Shown: positions 16,916 to 24,848 of the stretch, one piece after another | Numbering within the stretch: position 1 is the first letter of the stretch | Layout: each line of letters opens with the position of its first letter | Assembly (NCBI RefSeq): GCF_000812875.1 | Contig: NZ_JSYK01000003.1 | Span: 372,001 to 436,000 of the forward strand | DNA length: 64,000 nucleotides | Direction: 5' to 3' | DNA from: Kaistella solincola | Lineage (GTDB): Bacteria > Bacteroidota > Bacteroidia > Flavobacteriales > Weeksellaceae | Program-made: the position numbers and the translations under genes | The notes under the pieces: model-generated | The model's database searches: none | What the model was told of the DNA's origin: nothing | What the model saw: only the letters and a program-made list of their open reading frames with translations

Positions 16916-17983
16916 TTATGGAAACCTGTATACCAGCGCGTTTATATTCATGCCGGCGCCTACAGAAGCAAAAACCACATTGTCTTTCGATTTGAAGTTG
17001 TGCGGTGCCATTTTTCCTTTTTGTATGAGATCAAACATAGTAGGAATCGTTGCAACCGAAGAATTTCCAAACTGCTGAATCGTCATCGGTGCAATATCGT
17101 GGTCGTAATCGGTAATTCCATATAGTTTATAAAGTCGTGAAATCATCGCATAATCCATTTTCGCATTCGCCTGATGAATTAAAATTTTATCGATATCAGA
17201 AATATCTAAATTCGCTTTTTCAATCGTTTCTTTTACTGCGACCGGAACATTTTTCAAGGCATATTCGTAAATTTTTCGCCCATTCATGCGGATATAAAGT
17301 GGCCGTTGATCCTCATCTTTTTTTAGCGACGGCGCATAATCCAAATAGAGCAGCTCGTCCTGATTATCACAAATTGAAGAGTCTGCAATAATTCCCACAT
17401 TTTCTTCATCAGTTGCTTTCACTACCACTGCGCCGGCACCGTCGGCAAAAATCATTTTATTGCGGTCAAAAGGATCGGTTACGCGGCTTAAAGTTTCAGA
17501 ACCTACCACGAGAATCAGTTTGGCTTTTTTCGCTTTAATCAACGTGTCAGCCAAAATCAAAGCTTCTACCCAACCCGGACAGCCGAAAACCATATCATAA
17601 TTTACGGTCTTTCTGTTTTTAATACTAAGTTTGTTTTTTAGTCGCGATGACATTGAAGGCACAAAATTAGGCGCTCCGTCTTTATTTACTTCCCCGTAAT
17701 TACTTGCATAAATAATATAATCGAGTTCTTCCTGATCAATATTAGCGTCTTCAATTGCTGCTACTGCGGCGCGGTGTCCTAAATCTGAATTAAATTCGTC
17801 ATCTTCCAAATACCGCCGGTTTTCAATTTCCGTAATCTCAATGAACTTCTGTATAATTTCTTCGTTGGGTTTCTCAATCTTGTCACCTTCGTCGGTATAG
17901 AAAACGGAATCCATGAAATAATCTTTACCAATGATCTTGGTGGGAAGATAACTTCCTGAGCCTATAATGATTGTGTTGGGCAT
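16916..17983 (-). CDS. beta-ketoacyl-ACP synthase III-like protein
   Basis: 355 aa thiolase-fold condensing enzyme. Catalytic Cys135 in VFGCPGWVEAL, His in ILIHQANAKMDYAM and Asn in FGNSSVATIP form the KAS III Cys-His-Asn triad. KAS III starts fatty acid synthesis with acyl-CoA plus malonyl-ACP. The long N-terminal insertion (YTDEGDKIEKPNEEIIQKFIEI) fits the secondary Bacteroidota group rather than housekeeping FabH, so it may make a special lipid or flexirubin-type product; this is inference. Monocistronic. Confidence 0.85.
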   Translation of the reverse strand: MPNTIIIGSGSYLPTKIIGKDYFMDSVFYTDEGDKIEKPNEEIIQKFIEITEIENRRYLEDDEFNSDLGHRAAVAAIEDANIDQEELDYIIYASNYGEVNKDGAPNFVPSMSSRLKNKLSIKNRKTVNYDMVFGCPGWVEALILADTLIKAKKAKLILVVGSETLSRVTDPFDRNKMIFADGAGAVVVKATDEENVGIIADSSICDNQDELLYLDYAPSLKKDEDQRPLYIRMNGRKIYEYALKNVPVAVKETIEKANLDISDIDKILIHQANAKMDYAMISRLYKLYGITDYDHDIAPMTIQQFGNSSVATIPTMFDLIQKGKMAPHNFKSKDNVVFASVGAGMNINALVYRFP

Positions 17984-18050
17984 ATGTAAATGAAAAATTT
18001 ACCGCAAAGTTAACAATTAATATTGTATCGCCGAGAAACAAAATTATTAT

Positions 18051-18058
18051 TAAATTTG
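18051..18058 (+). promoter_or_regulatory. -7 box of hypothetical gene / ubiE
   Basis: TAAATTTG, 26 nt before the start codon of the 189-aa gene; may drive hypothetical-ubiE-porT together. Confidence 0.55.
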
Positions 18059-18084
18059 TGAAACTTTTTGACCAGAATACCGTT

Positions 18085-18654
18085 ATGAAAATCAGTCCCT
18101 CAACCAAAGGTTTAATTTTTTCGCTTCTTACCGTTTTGGTGGCTTTTGGGATTTATTTTCTCTTTTTGGCGAAAAAAAATTATTATCTGGTTGACAATCC
18201 TACGGAAAATACCTTCTATTTTAAAATAAATAACGGCGACGAAAAAATAATTTCCGCAGGCCAGAAAGTAGAAGTAGATTTAAATAAGGGCAAAAACAAT
18301 ATTAAAGTTTTTGATGCTCAGAAAAAAGTGCTGTACGATTCCGGTTTTGTGGTGAATAAAGACCGCGGCTTGCTGAATATCGCTCATCAGGATTATTATA
18401 TTAATGAGCAGTTTTACGGCTACGGCTTAAACCGAGATTCGCTGATTGCTGCCAGAAAACCCACGGAAATAGACGGAAAATTGTACGTAAACACTCCGCA
18501 GCGGTTTAATAAGCTTTATACGGACAAATTTTATTACAATATTGATGAAGATTACGATCAGCTGATAAAAAATGTCCAAAAAGTGGAGTCGCGCACCAAA
18601 ATTTTCCGGAAAGAAGATTTCCTGAAATACTACAAAGAATATTACCAATTTTAA
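18085..18654 (+). CDS. membrane-anchored protein of unknown function
   Basis: 189 aa from ATG 18085. One N-terminal membrane helix (residues ~9-28, LIFSLLTVLVAFGIYFLFLA), then a soluble periplasmic part rich in Lys, Tyr and Asp with beta-strand character (NTFYFKINNGDEKIISAGQKVEV). No family recognised. The first half looks like a small beta-sandwich; the C-terminus is helical (RKEDFLKYYKEYYQF). Only 11 nt separate it from ubiE, so they are co-transcribed. An earlier in-frame start (17971) is rejected because it would overlap the promoter and the divergent gene. Confidence 0.75.
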   Translation: MKISPSTKGLIFSLLTVLVAFGIYFLFLAKKNYYLVDNPTENTFYFKINNGDEKIISAGQKVEVDLNKGKNNIKVFDAQKKVLYDSGFVVNKDRGLLNIAHQDYYINEQFYGYGLNRDSLIAARKPTEIDGKLYVNTPQRFNKLYTDKFYYNIDEDYDQLIKNVQKVESRTKIFRKEDFLKYYKEYYQF

Positions 18655-18665
18655 TTTCAATCACC

Positions 18666-19385
18666 TTGAAACAAGTTACTCCTTATAATACAGAAGCCGG
18701 CAAGAAAAAAGAAGTCGAAGATATGTTCGACAATATTGCGCCAAAATATGATTTGCTGAATCATGTGCTCTCGATGAAAATTGATGTTTTGTGGCGTAAT
18801 ACTTTGGTGAAATGGATGAATAAAGACCAGCCAAAACTTGTTTTGGATGTCGCAACAGGCACGGGTGATCTTGCCATTGCGGTGCAGAAAGGTACCGGCG
18901 CAAAAGTTACCGGCCTTGATCTTTCCCAGCAAATGCTGAACGTGGGAATTGAAAAAATCAGGAAAAATAATCTTGATGACAAAATTGATATGATGAAAGG
19001 CGACGCTGAAAATCTGCCTTTTGAGGATAATAAATTTGACGCAGTCTCCGTTGCTTTTGGAGTGCGGAATTTTGAAAATCTCGAAATTGGTCTTGCTGAA
19101 CTGAAAAGAGTAGTGAAGGAGCAAAAAAGCGTTTACATCCTGGAATTTTCAAAGGTTGAAGGTTTTTTAGGCCCTTTTTACATGTTTTATTTCAAAAATA
19201 TTTTGCCGCAAATTGGCAAGCTAGTTTCCAAAGATAATCGCGCTTATACTTATTTGCCGGATTCGGTGAACGCTTTTCCTTTCGGTGAAAAAATGAAGAA
19301 TATCCTGCTAAAAGTTGGTTTCCAGAAAGTGGAATACAAGAAATTAAGCCTGGGTATTGCAACAATTTATAAAGCAACCAAATAG
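18666..19385 (+). CDS. ubiE: demethylmenaquinone methyltransferase
   Basis: 239 aa. SAM-binding motif VLDVATGTGDLAIAV, then FDAVSVAFGVRNFENL and the UbiE signatures YDLLNHVLSMKIDVLWR and LPDSVNAFPFGE. Catalyses the last methylation of menaquinone synthesis, the only quinone expected in Flavobacteriia; acts at the inner membrane. The start is TTG (18666): no ATG exists upstream in frame and homologues start at this KxVTPYN segment. The porT-like gene begins 1 nt after its stop. Confidence 0.96.
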   Translation: MKQVTPYNTEAGKKKEVEDMFDNIAPKYDLLNHVLSMKIDVLWRNTLVKWMNKDQPKLVLDVATGTGDLAIAVQKGTGAKVTGLDLSQQMLNVGIEKIRKNNLDDKIDMMKGDAENLPFEDNKFDAVSVAFGVRNFENLEIGLAELKRVVKEQKSVYILEFSKVEGFLGPFYMFYFKNILPQIGKLVSKDNRAYTYLPDSVNAFPFGEKMKNILLKVGFQKVEYKKLSLGIATIYKATK

Positions 19386-19386
19386 T

Positions 19387-20193
19387 ATGTGGAACAAACT
19401 CTTTAAAATCAATATCATCGCGGCGCTGCTTTTCGGCACGCTGTACGAGGCGCAGATGTTCCGCAACAAAAACCGGATGGACAATCTGGAAGGTTTTGAT
19501 GATCAAAAGTTCAGCTATGGGTTTTTCCTGGCGGGAAATAATTTCGACTACAAACTGATTTTAGATGGCAGCGCTTTTAAAAATGATCCGGCATTCGGAA
19601 TGGATGGCAATAAAAGTTTGGTGCAATCAAAAGCCACTTACAGTTTCGGTGCGGGTTTAATTGGTAAATTCAGATTAAGCGAAAATTTCGATTTGCGCGT
19701 AGAACCAGGTTTGCAGTTTGTTGAACGTGAGCTGTATTTCGATACACAATCCAACGACCAATATGCTGCCGGAACGCCAGCAAATCCACCCTTTATACCA
19801 GTTGCCTTAACGGAAGCTGACAAAGTGCGCAGAATAAAATCTACGTATGTGGACATTCCGATTTTGCTTGAAGTTCACGGTGACCGTTGGTACAATTCAC
19901 GACCTTACGCAGCGGCGGGTGTAAATTACCTGCTGAATCTACAGTCGAACACCAATAGCCAGGACGATAATCAACAGGGAATTTTCCGCTCTACAAGCAG
20001 TAATTTTGCCTGGTCAGCAGAGCTTGGAATACAGTTTTATTTCAGCAGATTTAAATTGACTCCGGGCTTCCGCGGAACTTTTATGGTGAATAATGAGTTG
20101 GTTCGCGATAATGCCGAAACACCGCCATACTGGGCCGATGCTTTGTCGGGTATTAAAACACGCGCCCTAATGTTTGTTTTAAAATTTGAATAA
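19387..20193 (+). CDS. porT: PorT-like outer membrane beta-barrel protein (probable T9SS component)
   Basis: 268 aa from ATG 19387. N-terminal signal (IIAALLFGTLYEAQM), then many amphipathic strands ending YFSRFKLTPGF and TRALMFVLKFE, a C-terminal aromatic strand typical of outer membrane barrels. The DQKFSYGFFLAGNNFDYKL opening and the position one base after ubiE match the ubiE-porT order I know from Flavobacteriia, where PorT/SprT is needed for type IX secretion and gliding. Family call is inference from context plus fold; a generic porin-family label is the safe alternative. Confidence 0.72.
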   Translation: MWNKLFKINIIAALLFGTLYEAQMFRNKNRMDNLEGFDDQKFSYGFFLAGNNFDYKLILDGSAFKNDPAFGMDGNKSLVQSKATYSFGAGLIGKFRLSENFDLRVEPGLQFVERELYFDTQSNDQYAAGTPANPPFIPVALTEADKVRRIKSTYVDIPILLEVHGDRWYNSRPYAAAGVNYLLNLQSNTNSQDDNQQGIFRSTSSNFAWSAELGIQFYFSRFKLTPGFRGTFMVNNELVRDNAETPPYWADALSGIKTRALMFVLKFE

Positions 20194-20210
20194 AAAATTT
20201 TAATAATATG

Positions 20211-20244
20211 AAAAGGGAAAATCTGCAGGTTTTCCCTTTTTTTT
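20211..20244 (+). terminator. intrinsic terminator of ubiE-porT transcript
   Basis: Perfect 11-bp stem AAAAGGGAAAA/TTTTCCCTTTT with a TCTGCAGG loop and T-run. Confidence 0.88.
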
Positions 20245-20300
20245 ATTTTAAAATTTGAAAATTAGTTCCCCAGAAATCCACTAATCCATTTATTTTTTTA

Positions 20301-20308
20301 TATTTTTG
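20301..20308 (+). promoter_or_regulatory. -7 box of coiled-coil gene / zapA
   Basis: TATTTTTG, 30 nt before the start codon at 20339. Confidence 0.55.
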
Positions 20309-20338
20309 CTCCAGAGTTAGAATAAATTAACCTGAAAA

Positions 20339-20641
20339 ATGCTTAGTGATTTAGAAAATAATTTTTCGTTGCTGGAGAAAAAAATCCTCACTATAAGTAA
20401 GAATTTTCAAAACCTTAACGAGAAATATAAAGAGCTGAATCATGAGCACCAGGAGCTGAAGGAACGTTACGAAGAGGAAAGGAAAAAAAATCAGGTTTTA
20501 GCAGAAGAACAAAAAAATATTAAACTTTATTCCGCAATTTCCGGTAATCCCGATCACAACAGATTGATGAAAAATCATATCAATCGCCTGATCAAAGAAG
20601 TAGATTACTGTATTGCAGAACTTCAAAATACCGGTTTGTAA
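20339..20641 (+). CDS. coiled-coil protein paired with ZapA
   Basis: 100 aa, almost wholly helical. Residues ~5-60 form a heptad coiled coil (LENNFSLLEKKIL..., LNHEHQELKERYEEERKKNQVLAEE), followed by a short helix with LMKNHINRLIKEVDYCIAELQ. Not a named family by eye, but its size, coiled coil and stop-start overlap with zapA suggest a partner in divisome assembly, similar in style to ZapB. Function inferred from context only. Confidence 0.75.
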   Translation: MLSDLENNFSLLEKKILTISKNFQNLNEKYKELNHEHQELKERYEEERKKNQVLAEEQKNIKLYSAISGNPDHNRLMKNHINRLIKEVDYCIAELQNTGL

Positions 20642-20928
20642 TGGATGTAAGACGAATTACAATAACAATTGCCGGTAGAAGTTATCCGCTGAATGTGCCT
20701 TCTTCCGAGGAAGAAATCCTACGAAAAGTAGGAAAGCAGATCGATGGAATGATTAAAGATTTTGAAAAGAATTTTGACGTTAGAGATAAGCAAGATGCTT
20801 TGGCAATGTGCGCCCTACGGTTGGGAACCAACGCCCAGGTCGCGGAGCTCAATAACGATAAAAATATAAATGCTTCCGTGGAGCGGTTGAAAAACATCAA
20901 CCAAATCCTGGAAGAGTTGGAAAAGTAG
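20641..20928 (+). CDS. zapA: cell division protein ZapA
   Basis: 95 aa. The N-terminal ITITIAGRSYPLNVPSSEEEILRKVGKQID matches the ZapA strand-helix start, and the C-terminal half is the tetramerising coiled coil (NDKNINASVERLKNINQILEELEK). ZapA bundles FtsZ filaments at mid-cell. The ATG shares its A with the TAA of the preceding gene (TAATG), so translation is coupled. A 6S-type RNA follows, as in Proteobacteria where zapA precedes ssrS. Confidence 0.93.
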   Translation: MDVRRITITIAGRSYPLNVPSSEEEILRKVGKQIDGMIKDFEKNFDVRDKQDALAMCALRLGTNAQVAELNNDKNINASVERLKNINQILEELEK

Positions 20929-20948
20929 ATTTTTCTTTTCCGCAAAAG

Positions 20949-21120
20949 ACTGCCTACAATAGTTCTAACACATTACAGGTAAACTCAACGCTAAACAATT
21001 ACCGGACAAAAGTTCACTTAATGGCGCGCCGACTTGTTCGGATTACAAAAAGTGAAAATCAGTTCAAATCGTGTTGATTAGGAGTTTACTCTATATCATT
21101 GAACTGTTGTAGGCTTTTTT
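20949..21120 (+). ncRNA. ssrS: 6S-type RNA (6S-Flavo-like)
   Basis: A ~165-nt rod. Closing stem GCCTACAATAGTTC (20952-20965) pairs with GAACTGTTGTAGGC (21101-21114), 14 bp with one wobble. Second stem GTAAACTC (20979-20986) with GAGTTTAC (21082-21089), perfect. Third stem TTCACTT (21013-21019) with AAGTGAA (21050-21056), then an apical CCGA/TCGG hairpin. A T-run follows. Single-stranded bulges between stems 1 and 2 give the open-promoter mimic of 6S RNA, which binds RNA polymerase-sigma. Rfam has a Flavobacteria 6S family (6S-Flavo). Family call by shape and position, not by a covariance search. Confidence 0.85.
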
Positions 21121-21138
21121 ATTTTAAAACCAGAAAAA

Positions 21139-21164
21139 TTCCGCCTTAAAACGGCAGATTTTTT
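21139..21164 (+). repeat. short GCC/GGC hairpin repeat (family B)
   Basis: TTCCGCC-TTAAAAC-GGCAGATTTTTT just after the 6S-type RNA and before rny. Confidence 0.5.
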
Positions 21165-21203
21165 ATAATTAAAGAAATTAAAACTATTAAAAATTAAATA
21201 TAT

Positions 21204-22778
21204 ATGACAACAACAATCGCTATTATCATAGGCATTGTTTGTCTGGCAATAGGAGCGCTTTTAGGATTTTCATTCTCTAAAAGTTCTTTGAATTCCAAGG
21301 CAAAATTCATCATCGACGATGCTAAAAAAAATGCAGACAACCTTCTGGAAAAAGCTACCGTTCAGGCAGAATCCATTAAAAAAGAAAAACATCTGCAGGC
21401 AAAAGAAAAATTCATGGAGCTGAAATCTCAGCACGACGCCGACATCAACGCTCGCGAAAAAAAGATGCAGGATGCGGAAAAAAGAGTAAAAGACAAGGAG
21501 CAGAAACTGAATGATGAACTGAGCAAAACCGGAAAACTTGAAAAAGATCTGGATCGCCAAATCGCCGATTACAGCAAAAAGAACGAAATTATCGACAGAA
21601 AACAGCAGGAATTAGATGCTGTAACTGCACAAAAAGTGGAAATTTTAGAAAGGATTTCCGGCTATTCCGCAGAAGATGCGAAAAACGAATTGGTAGAAGC
21701 TTTAAAAGCGGAAGCCAAAACAAAAGCGCAGGCGCACGTACAGAATATCATGGCAGAAGCGCAGCTTAATGCGAAGCAGGAAGCCAAAAAAATTGTCATT
21801 CAGACCATTCAGAGAATCGGTACCGAACAGGCGATCGAAAATTCAGTTTCCGTATTTAATATCGAATCTGATGAGGTTAAAGGTAGAATTATCGGTCGTG
21901 AAGGTCGAAATATCCGTGCTTTAGAAGCTGCAACTGGTGTTGAAATTATTGTTGATGACACGCCGGAAGCCATCTTACTTTCTTGTTTTGATCCTGTCCG
22001 ACGTGAAATCGCGAGACTTTCCTTACACCGTTTGGTAACTGATGGTAGAATTCACCCCGCGAGAATTGAAGAAGTGGTGGACAAAACCAAAAGACAGATC
22101 GAAGAAGAAATCATCGAAGTTGGTAAAAGAACCGTTATCGATTTAGGCGTACACGGTCTTCACCCGGAATTGGTGAAAATTGTCGGCCGCATGAAATACC
22201 GTTCGTCTTACGGACAGAATTTATTACAGCACTCGCGCGAGGTGGCAAACATCGCCGCGACAATGGCGGCAGAACTTGGTTTAAATGTTAAATTGGCAAA
22301 AAGAGCCGGTTTGTTACACGATATTGGCAAGGTTCCGGAACAGGAATCCGAATTGCCACACGCACTTCTCGGAATGCAGTGGGCTGAGAAATTTGGTGAA
22401 AATCCGGAAGTCATCAATGCGATTGGTGCGCATCACGATGAGGTTGAAATGACATCTTTACTTTCACCGATCATTCAGGTTGCTGATGCGATTTCAGGTG
22501 CAAGACCGGGCGCCAGAAGACAGGTTTTAGAATCTTACATCCAAAGGCTGAAAGATCTGGAAGCCGCAGCTTTAAGCTTTGATGGTGTTTCCAGTGCTTA
22601 TGCGATTCAGGCCGGCCGCGAACTCCGCGTGATGGTAGAAAGCGGAAAAGTAAACGATGATCAGTCGGCGCAGCTATCTTATGACATATCCGAAAAAATC
22701 CAGAATGAACTTACGTATCCGGGTCAGGTGCGCGTTACCGTAATTCGCGAAACCAGAGCGGTAAATATTGCCAGGTAA
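21204..22778 (+). CDS. rny: ribonuclease Y
   Basis: 524 aa, full length. One N-terminal membrane helix ([20 protein letters not shown]), a long charged coiled coil (residues ~30-200), a KH domain with [22 protein letters not shown], and an HD domain with [10 protein letters not shown] and [12 protein letters not shown] carrying the metal-binding His-Asp. Membrane-anchored endoribonuclease that initiates mRNA decay. Upstream is the 6S-type RNA. An ATTGCC/GGCAAT hairpin spans its stop codon and a strong terminator follows. Confidence 0.97.
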   Translation: MTTTIAIIIGIVCLAIGALLGFSFSKSSLNSKAKFIIDDAKKNADNLLEKATVQAESIKKEKHLQAKEKFMELKSQHDADINAREKKMQDAEKRVKDKEQKLNDELSKTGKLEKDLDRQIADYSKKNEIIDRKQQELDAVTAQKVEILERISGYSAEDAKNELVEALKAEAKTKAQAHVQNIMAEAQLNAKQEAKKIVIQTIQRIGTEQAIENSVSVFNIESDEVKGRIIGREGRNIRALEAATGVEIIVDDTPEAILLSCFDPVRREIARLSLHRLVTDGRIHPARIEEVVDKTKRQIEEEIIEVGKRTVIDLGVHGLHPELVKIVGRMKYRSSYGQNLLQHSREVANIAATMAAELGLNVKLAKRAGLLHDIGKVPEQESELPHALLGMQWAEKFGENPEVINAIGAHHDEVEMTSLLSPIIQVADAISGARPGARRQVLESYIQRLKDLEAAALSFDGVSSAYAIQAGRELRVMVESGKVNDDQSAQLSYDISEKIQNELTYPGQVRVTVIRETRAVNIAR

Positions 22779-22800
22779 AACGGCAATTTTTCTTAAATAT

Positions 22801-22834
22801 AAAAACTCCTTTCAAAGTTGAAAGGAGTTTTTTT
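22801..22834 (+). terminator. intrinsic terminator of rny
   Basis: Perfect 13-bp stem AAAAACTCCTTTC/GAAAGGAGTTTTT (22801-22813 with 22820-22832), 6-nt loop, T-run. Confidence 0.92.
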
Positions 22835-22842
22835 TGTTAAAA

Positions 22843-23014
22843 ATTGGCCGCTAAAAGAGCCTTTTTTCATTTTTAAATTTCAGAAAAATTGAGGTTAAAA
22901 CCAGCTTATTTTTATTAGTCAAAATTTTTAATGCTAAAAAATTCGGCCTGCAAAAGCCGATTTTTTTTAAAATTTCCGGAGCGAAAAAATTCACTGCTAA
23001 AACGGCATTTTTTT
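22843..23014. repeat. cluster of three family B hairpin repeats
   Basis: Three degenerate GCC/GGC hairpins with T-runs: GGCCGCTAAAAGAGCCTTTTTT (22846-22867), CGGCCTGCAAAAGCCG (22945-22960), and CTGCTAAAACGGCATTTTTTT (22994-23014). They fill the gap between rny and the converging thioesterase; the last can terminate the thioesterase poorly at best. Confidence 0.5.
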
Positions 23015-23017
23015 CAT

Positions 23018-23485
23018 TTATTCAAAAAACGGTTTCATTTCCTCTTCGATGTTTTTCCGCAAATCCATCAATTTCACCGCGTATTTTTCCATTTGCTTTT
23101 CCTGCTCGGTTTGCGGCGCGAATTTCGGCACTTCCACCGAATTTCCTTCATCATCTACTGCGACAAAAACGATGATGCAGTGGGTTTTCTTTTCAAATTC
23201 TTTCCGCTTAATATTGCGCGAAAAAACGTTAATCGCAATGTGCATGCTGGTTCTACCGGTGTAGATGACTTCCGCTTCTACTTTCACAATATGCCCAATT
23301 TTTATCGGTGAGTAAAACCGGATGCCTCCTACATAAACCGTGACACAATAGCTGGAACTCCACGAACTCGCGCATGCGTAACCCGCTTGGTCAATCCATT
23401 TCATCACGCTGCCGCCGTGCACATTTCCACCGTAATTTACATCGCTCGGTTCTGAAATAAATTGGAAAACTGTTTTGGTATTCAT
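23018..23485 (-). CDS. acyl-CoA thioesterase, hotdog fold (BACH/YciA-like)
   Basis: 155 aa hotdog protein. VNYGGNVHGGSVMKWIDQAGYACA holds the Asn/His...Asp active-site region of the YciA/BACH group, followed by GGIRFYSPIKIGHIVKVEAEVIYTGRTSMHIAI. Hydrolyses acyl-CoA to free acid and CoA in the cytoplasm; chain-length preference unknown. Monocistronic, converging with rny. Confidence 0.9.
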   Translation of the reverse strand: MNTKTVFQFISEPSDVNYGGNVHGGSVMKWIDQAGYACASSWSSSYCVTVYVGGIRFYSPIKIGHIVKVEAEVIYTGRTSMHIAINVFSRNIKRKEFEKKTHCIIVFVAVDDEGNSVEVPKFAPQTEQEKQMEKYAVKLMDLRKNIEEEMKPFFE

Positions 23486-23580
23486 TGAAAGATTTTAATA
23501 TTTAAATGTAAGGTTTTTTAAATCAGAACGCTAAGCAGTTTTAATTCAGAAAAAATACCTGCTAATGCACCGGATTTTTC

Positions 23581-23588
23581 TATTTTTG
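23581..23588 (+). promoter_or_regulatory. -7 box of ArsC-like gene (near-leaderless)
   Basis: TATTTTTG, only 5 nt before the ATG at 23594, so the transcript should start within a few bases of the start codon. Confidence 0.6.
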
Positions 23589-23593
23589 CTACC

Positions 23594-23947
23594 ATGAAGA
23601 AAGTTTTTTACCTGAAAACCTGCGGCACCTGCACCAAAATTTTAGCAAAATTTGACCTTTCCGAGTGGGAACTACGCGAAATTAAAAAGGAACCAATTAG
23701 CGCGGAAGAACTGGCGCAAATGTATGCGCAAACCAAATCTTACGAGGCGCTTTTCAGCAAAAGATCAACTCAGATAAAGGCCAGAAATATCGATGTAAAT
23801 TCTTTAAAAGAAAATGATTTCAAAAATCTTATTCTCGATCATTATTCCTTTCTAAAACGTCCGGTTTTCCTTACCGATGTTCAAATTTTCATCGGTAATG
23901 AAAAGAAAAATATAGAAAACCTGGAAAATTTTTTCGGCGCTAAATGA
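23594..23947 (+). CDS. ArsC/Spx-family protein
   Basis: 117 aa thioredoxin-fold protein. N-terminal FYLKTCGTCTKIL holds a CxxC pair at Cys10/Cys13, and KRPVFLTDVQIFIGN resembles the RPv...dgk..vGr segment of ArsC/Spx. True arsenate reductases of this fold need CxxS/C plus basic residues; no ars genes are near, so a thiol-redox role is as likely as arsenate reduction. Its TGA overlaps the ATG of the next gene (ATGA), giving translational coupling. Confidence 0.82.
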   Translation: MKKVFYLKTCGTCTKILAKFDLSEWELREIKKEPISAEELAQMYAQTKSYEALFSKRSTQIKARNIDVNSLKENDFKNLILDHYSFLKRPVFLTDVQIFIGNEKKNIENLENFFGAK

Positions 23948-24180
23948 TGAGATTTTTCCTTTTTATCTTATTCTCTGTTCAGCTGTCCGCGCAAACGGTG
24001 TACAAAACGCCAAGCGGCGCGAAATACCATTTAGCCTCCTGCCGAATGGTGAAAAATGTCTCGTCTTCACTTCCTTTAGAAAAGGCACTGAAAATCGGAC
24101 TTCAGCCCTGCAAAATTTGTGATCCGCCCTTTCGCGCGGTTTCCGGCATTATGTTAAAACCAAAAAAAAGGCTGGAGTAA
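23944..24180 (+). CDS. small secreted protein with Cys-rich zinc-site-like motif
   Basis: 78 aa. Signal peptide MMRFFLFILFSVQLSAQ, then KTPSGAKYHLASCRMVKNVS and GLQPCKICDPP. The YHxxxC ... PCxxC pattern resembles the small Ada-like metal-binding module found attached to secreted nucleases, but no catalytic domain is attached here. Start codon overlaps the stop of the ArsC-like gene; ATG 23947 is an equally possible start one codon on. Function unknown; a periplasmic metal or thiol role is a guess from the neighbour. Confidence 0.7.
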   Translation: MMRFFLFILFSVQLSAQTVYKTPSGAKYHLASCRMVKNVSSSLPLEKALKIGLQPCKICDPPFRAVSGIMLKPKKRLE

Positions 24181-24298
24181 ATTCTGCCAACCAATGTATA
24201 GAACGCACAAAACCGGCGCGCGCTATAAGCGGAAAACGCGGATAGGAAACGATTTCCGTTTCCAGCATTTACCGAAAAATTAAAAAAATGCTGTTTAA

Positions 24299-24745
24299 TT
24301 AATGATTTTTCTTTTCCAGCATATTGTAAACGCCGATCGTAACCAACGCTCCGAAAAGGTAATAACCCGTGGTCATCCACTTTTTCTGGTCGGTGTTTGT
24401 GGCTTTATTATTTCCTAAAAAATGTTCTGCCAAACCAATAGTTCCGGCTGCACCTAAAAGCCCGGTTCCTACGGTTTTACCAATGATTTCCGAAGTATTT
24501 GTGGAAGTTGCTAAAGTTGAAAATAACATGGCGTTCGACAGAATATTCCCACCCATCGCCGCGGCGTAAACTTTCTCGTCATCGGCGTCGTAAATATCCA
24601 GATTGTCCATGGATTCTTCCACCATTTTTTCACCGACCTGGTCTAAATCCGGTGCATTATCCATGTTTTTTTTGAAAATTTGATGAACTGCTGTAAGTGC
24701 TAAAGAACCGGCCAAACCGGCGATACTTCTGTTAAGTGCTGACAT
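24299..24745 (-). CDS. multi-pass membrane protein, unknown function
   Basis: 148 aa from ATG 24745. Three hydrophobic stretches: ~6-20 (SIAGLAGSLALTAVH), ~85-105 (GTGLLGAAGTIGLAE) and ~122-140 (TTGYYLFGALVTIGVYNML), with an acidic loop DAPDLDQVGEKMVEESMDNLDIYDADDEK between. Not a family I recognise. An upstream in-frame start at 24817 is rejected because it falls within the gcvT terminator. Monocistronic. Confidence 0.72.
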   Translation of the reverse strand: MSALNRSIAGLAGSLALTAVHQIFKKNMDNAPDLDQVGEKMVEESMDNLDIYDADDEKVYAAAMGGNILSNAMLFSTLATSTNTSEIIGKTVGTGLLGAAGTIGLAEHFLGNNKATNTDQKKWMTTGYYLFGALVTIGVYNMLEKKNH

Positions 24746-24793
24746 AATTTTTTTATTTTTAATTGTCGGGAAAACAGCGAAAAAGATGCCACA

Positions 24794-24828
24794 CAAAAAA
24801 AGCAGCTGACGAATCACCTGCTTTTTTT
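24794..24828 (-). terminator. intrinsic terminator of gcvT
   Basis: AAAGCAG/CTGCTTT stem with a 14-nt loop and a T-run on the minus strand; 20 nt after the gcvT stop. Confidence 0.8.
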
Positions 24829-24848
24829 AATCTATAAATCGAAAAATT

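Noticed and set aside
18657-19124. Minus-strand open frame antisense to ubiE
   Set aside because: Overlaps a certain gene, has no family resemblance and shares its bases with conserved ubiE codons.
23594-23947. Firm arsenate reductase annotation
   Set aside because: The fold fits, but there is no ars operon or arsenate-binding arginine set that I can see, so only the family is called.
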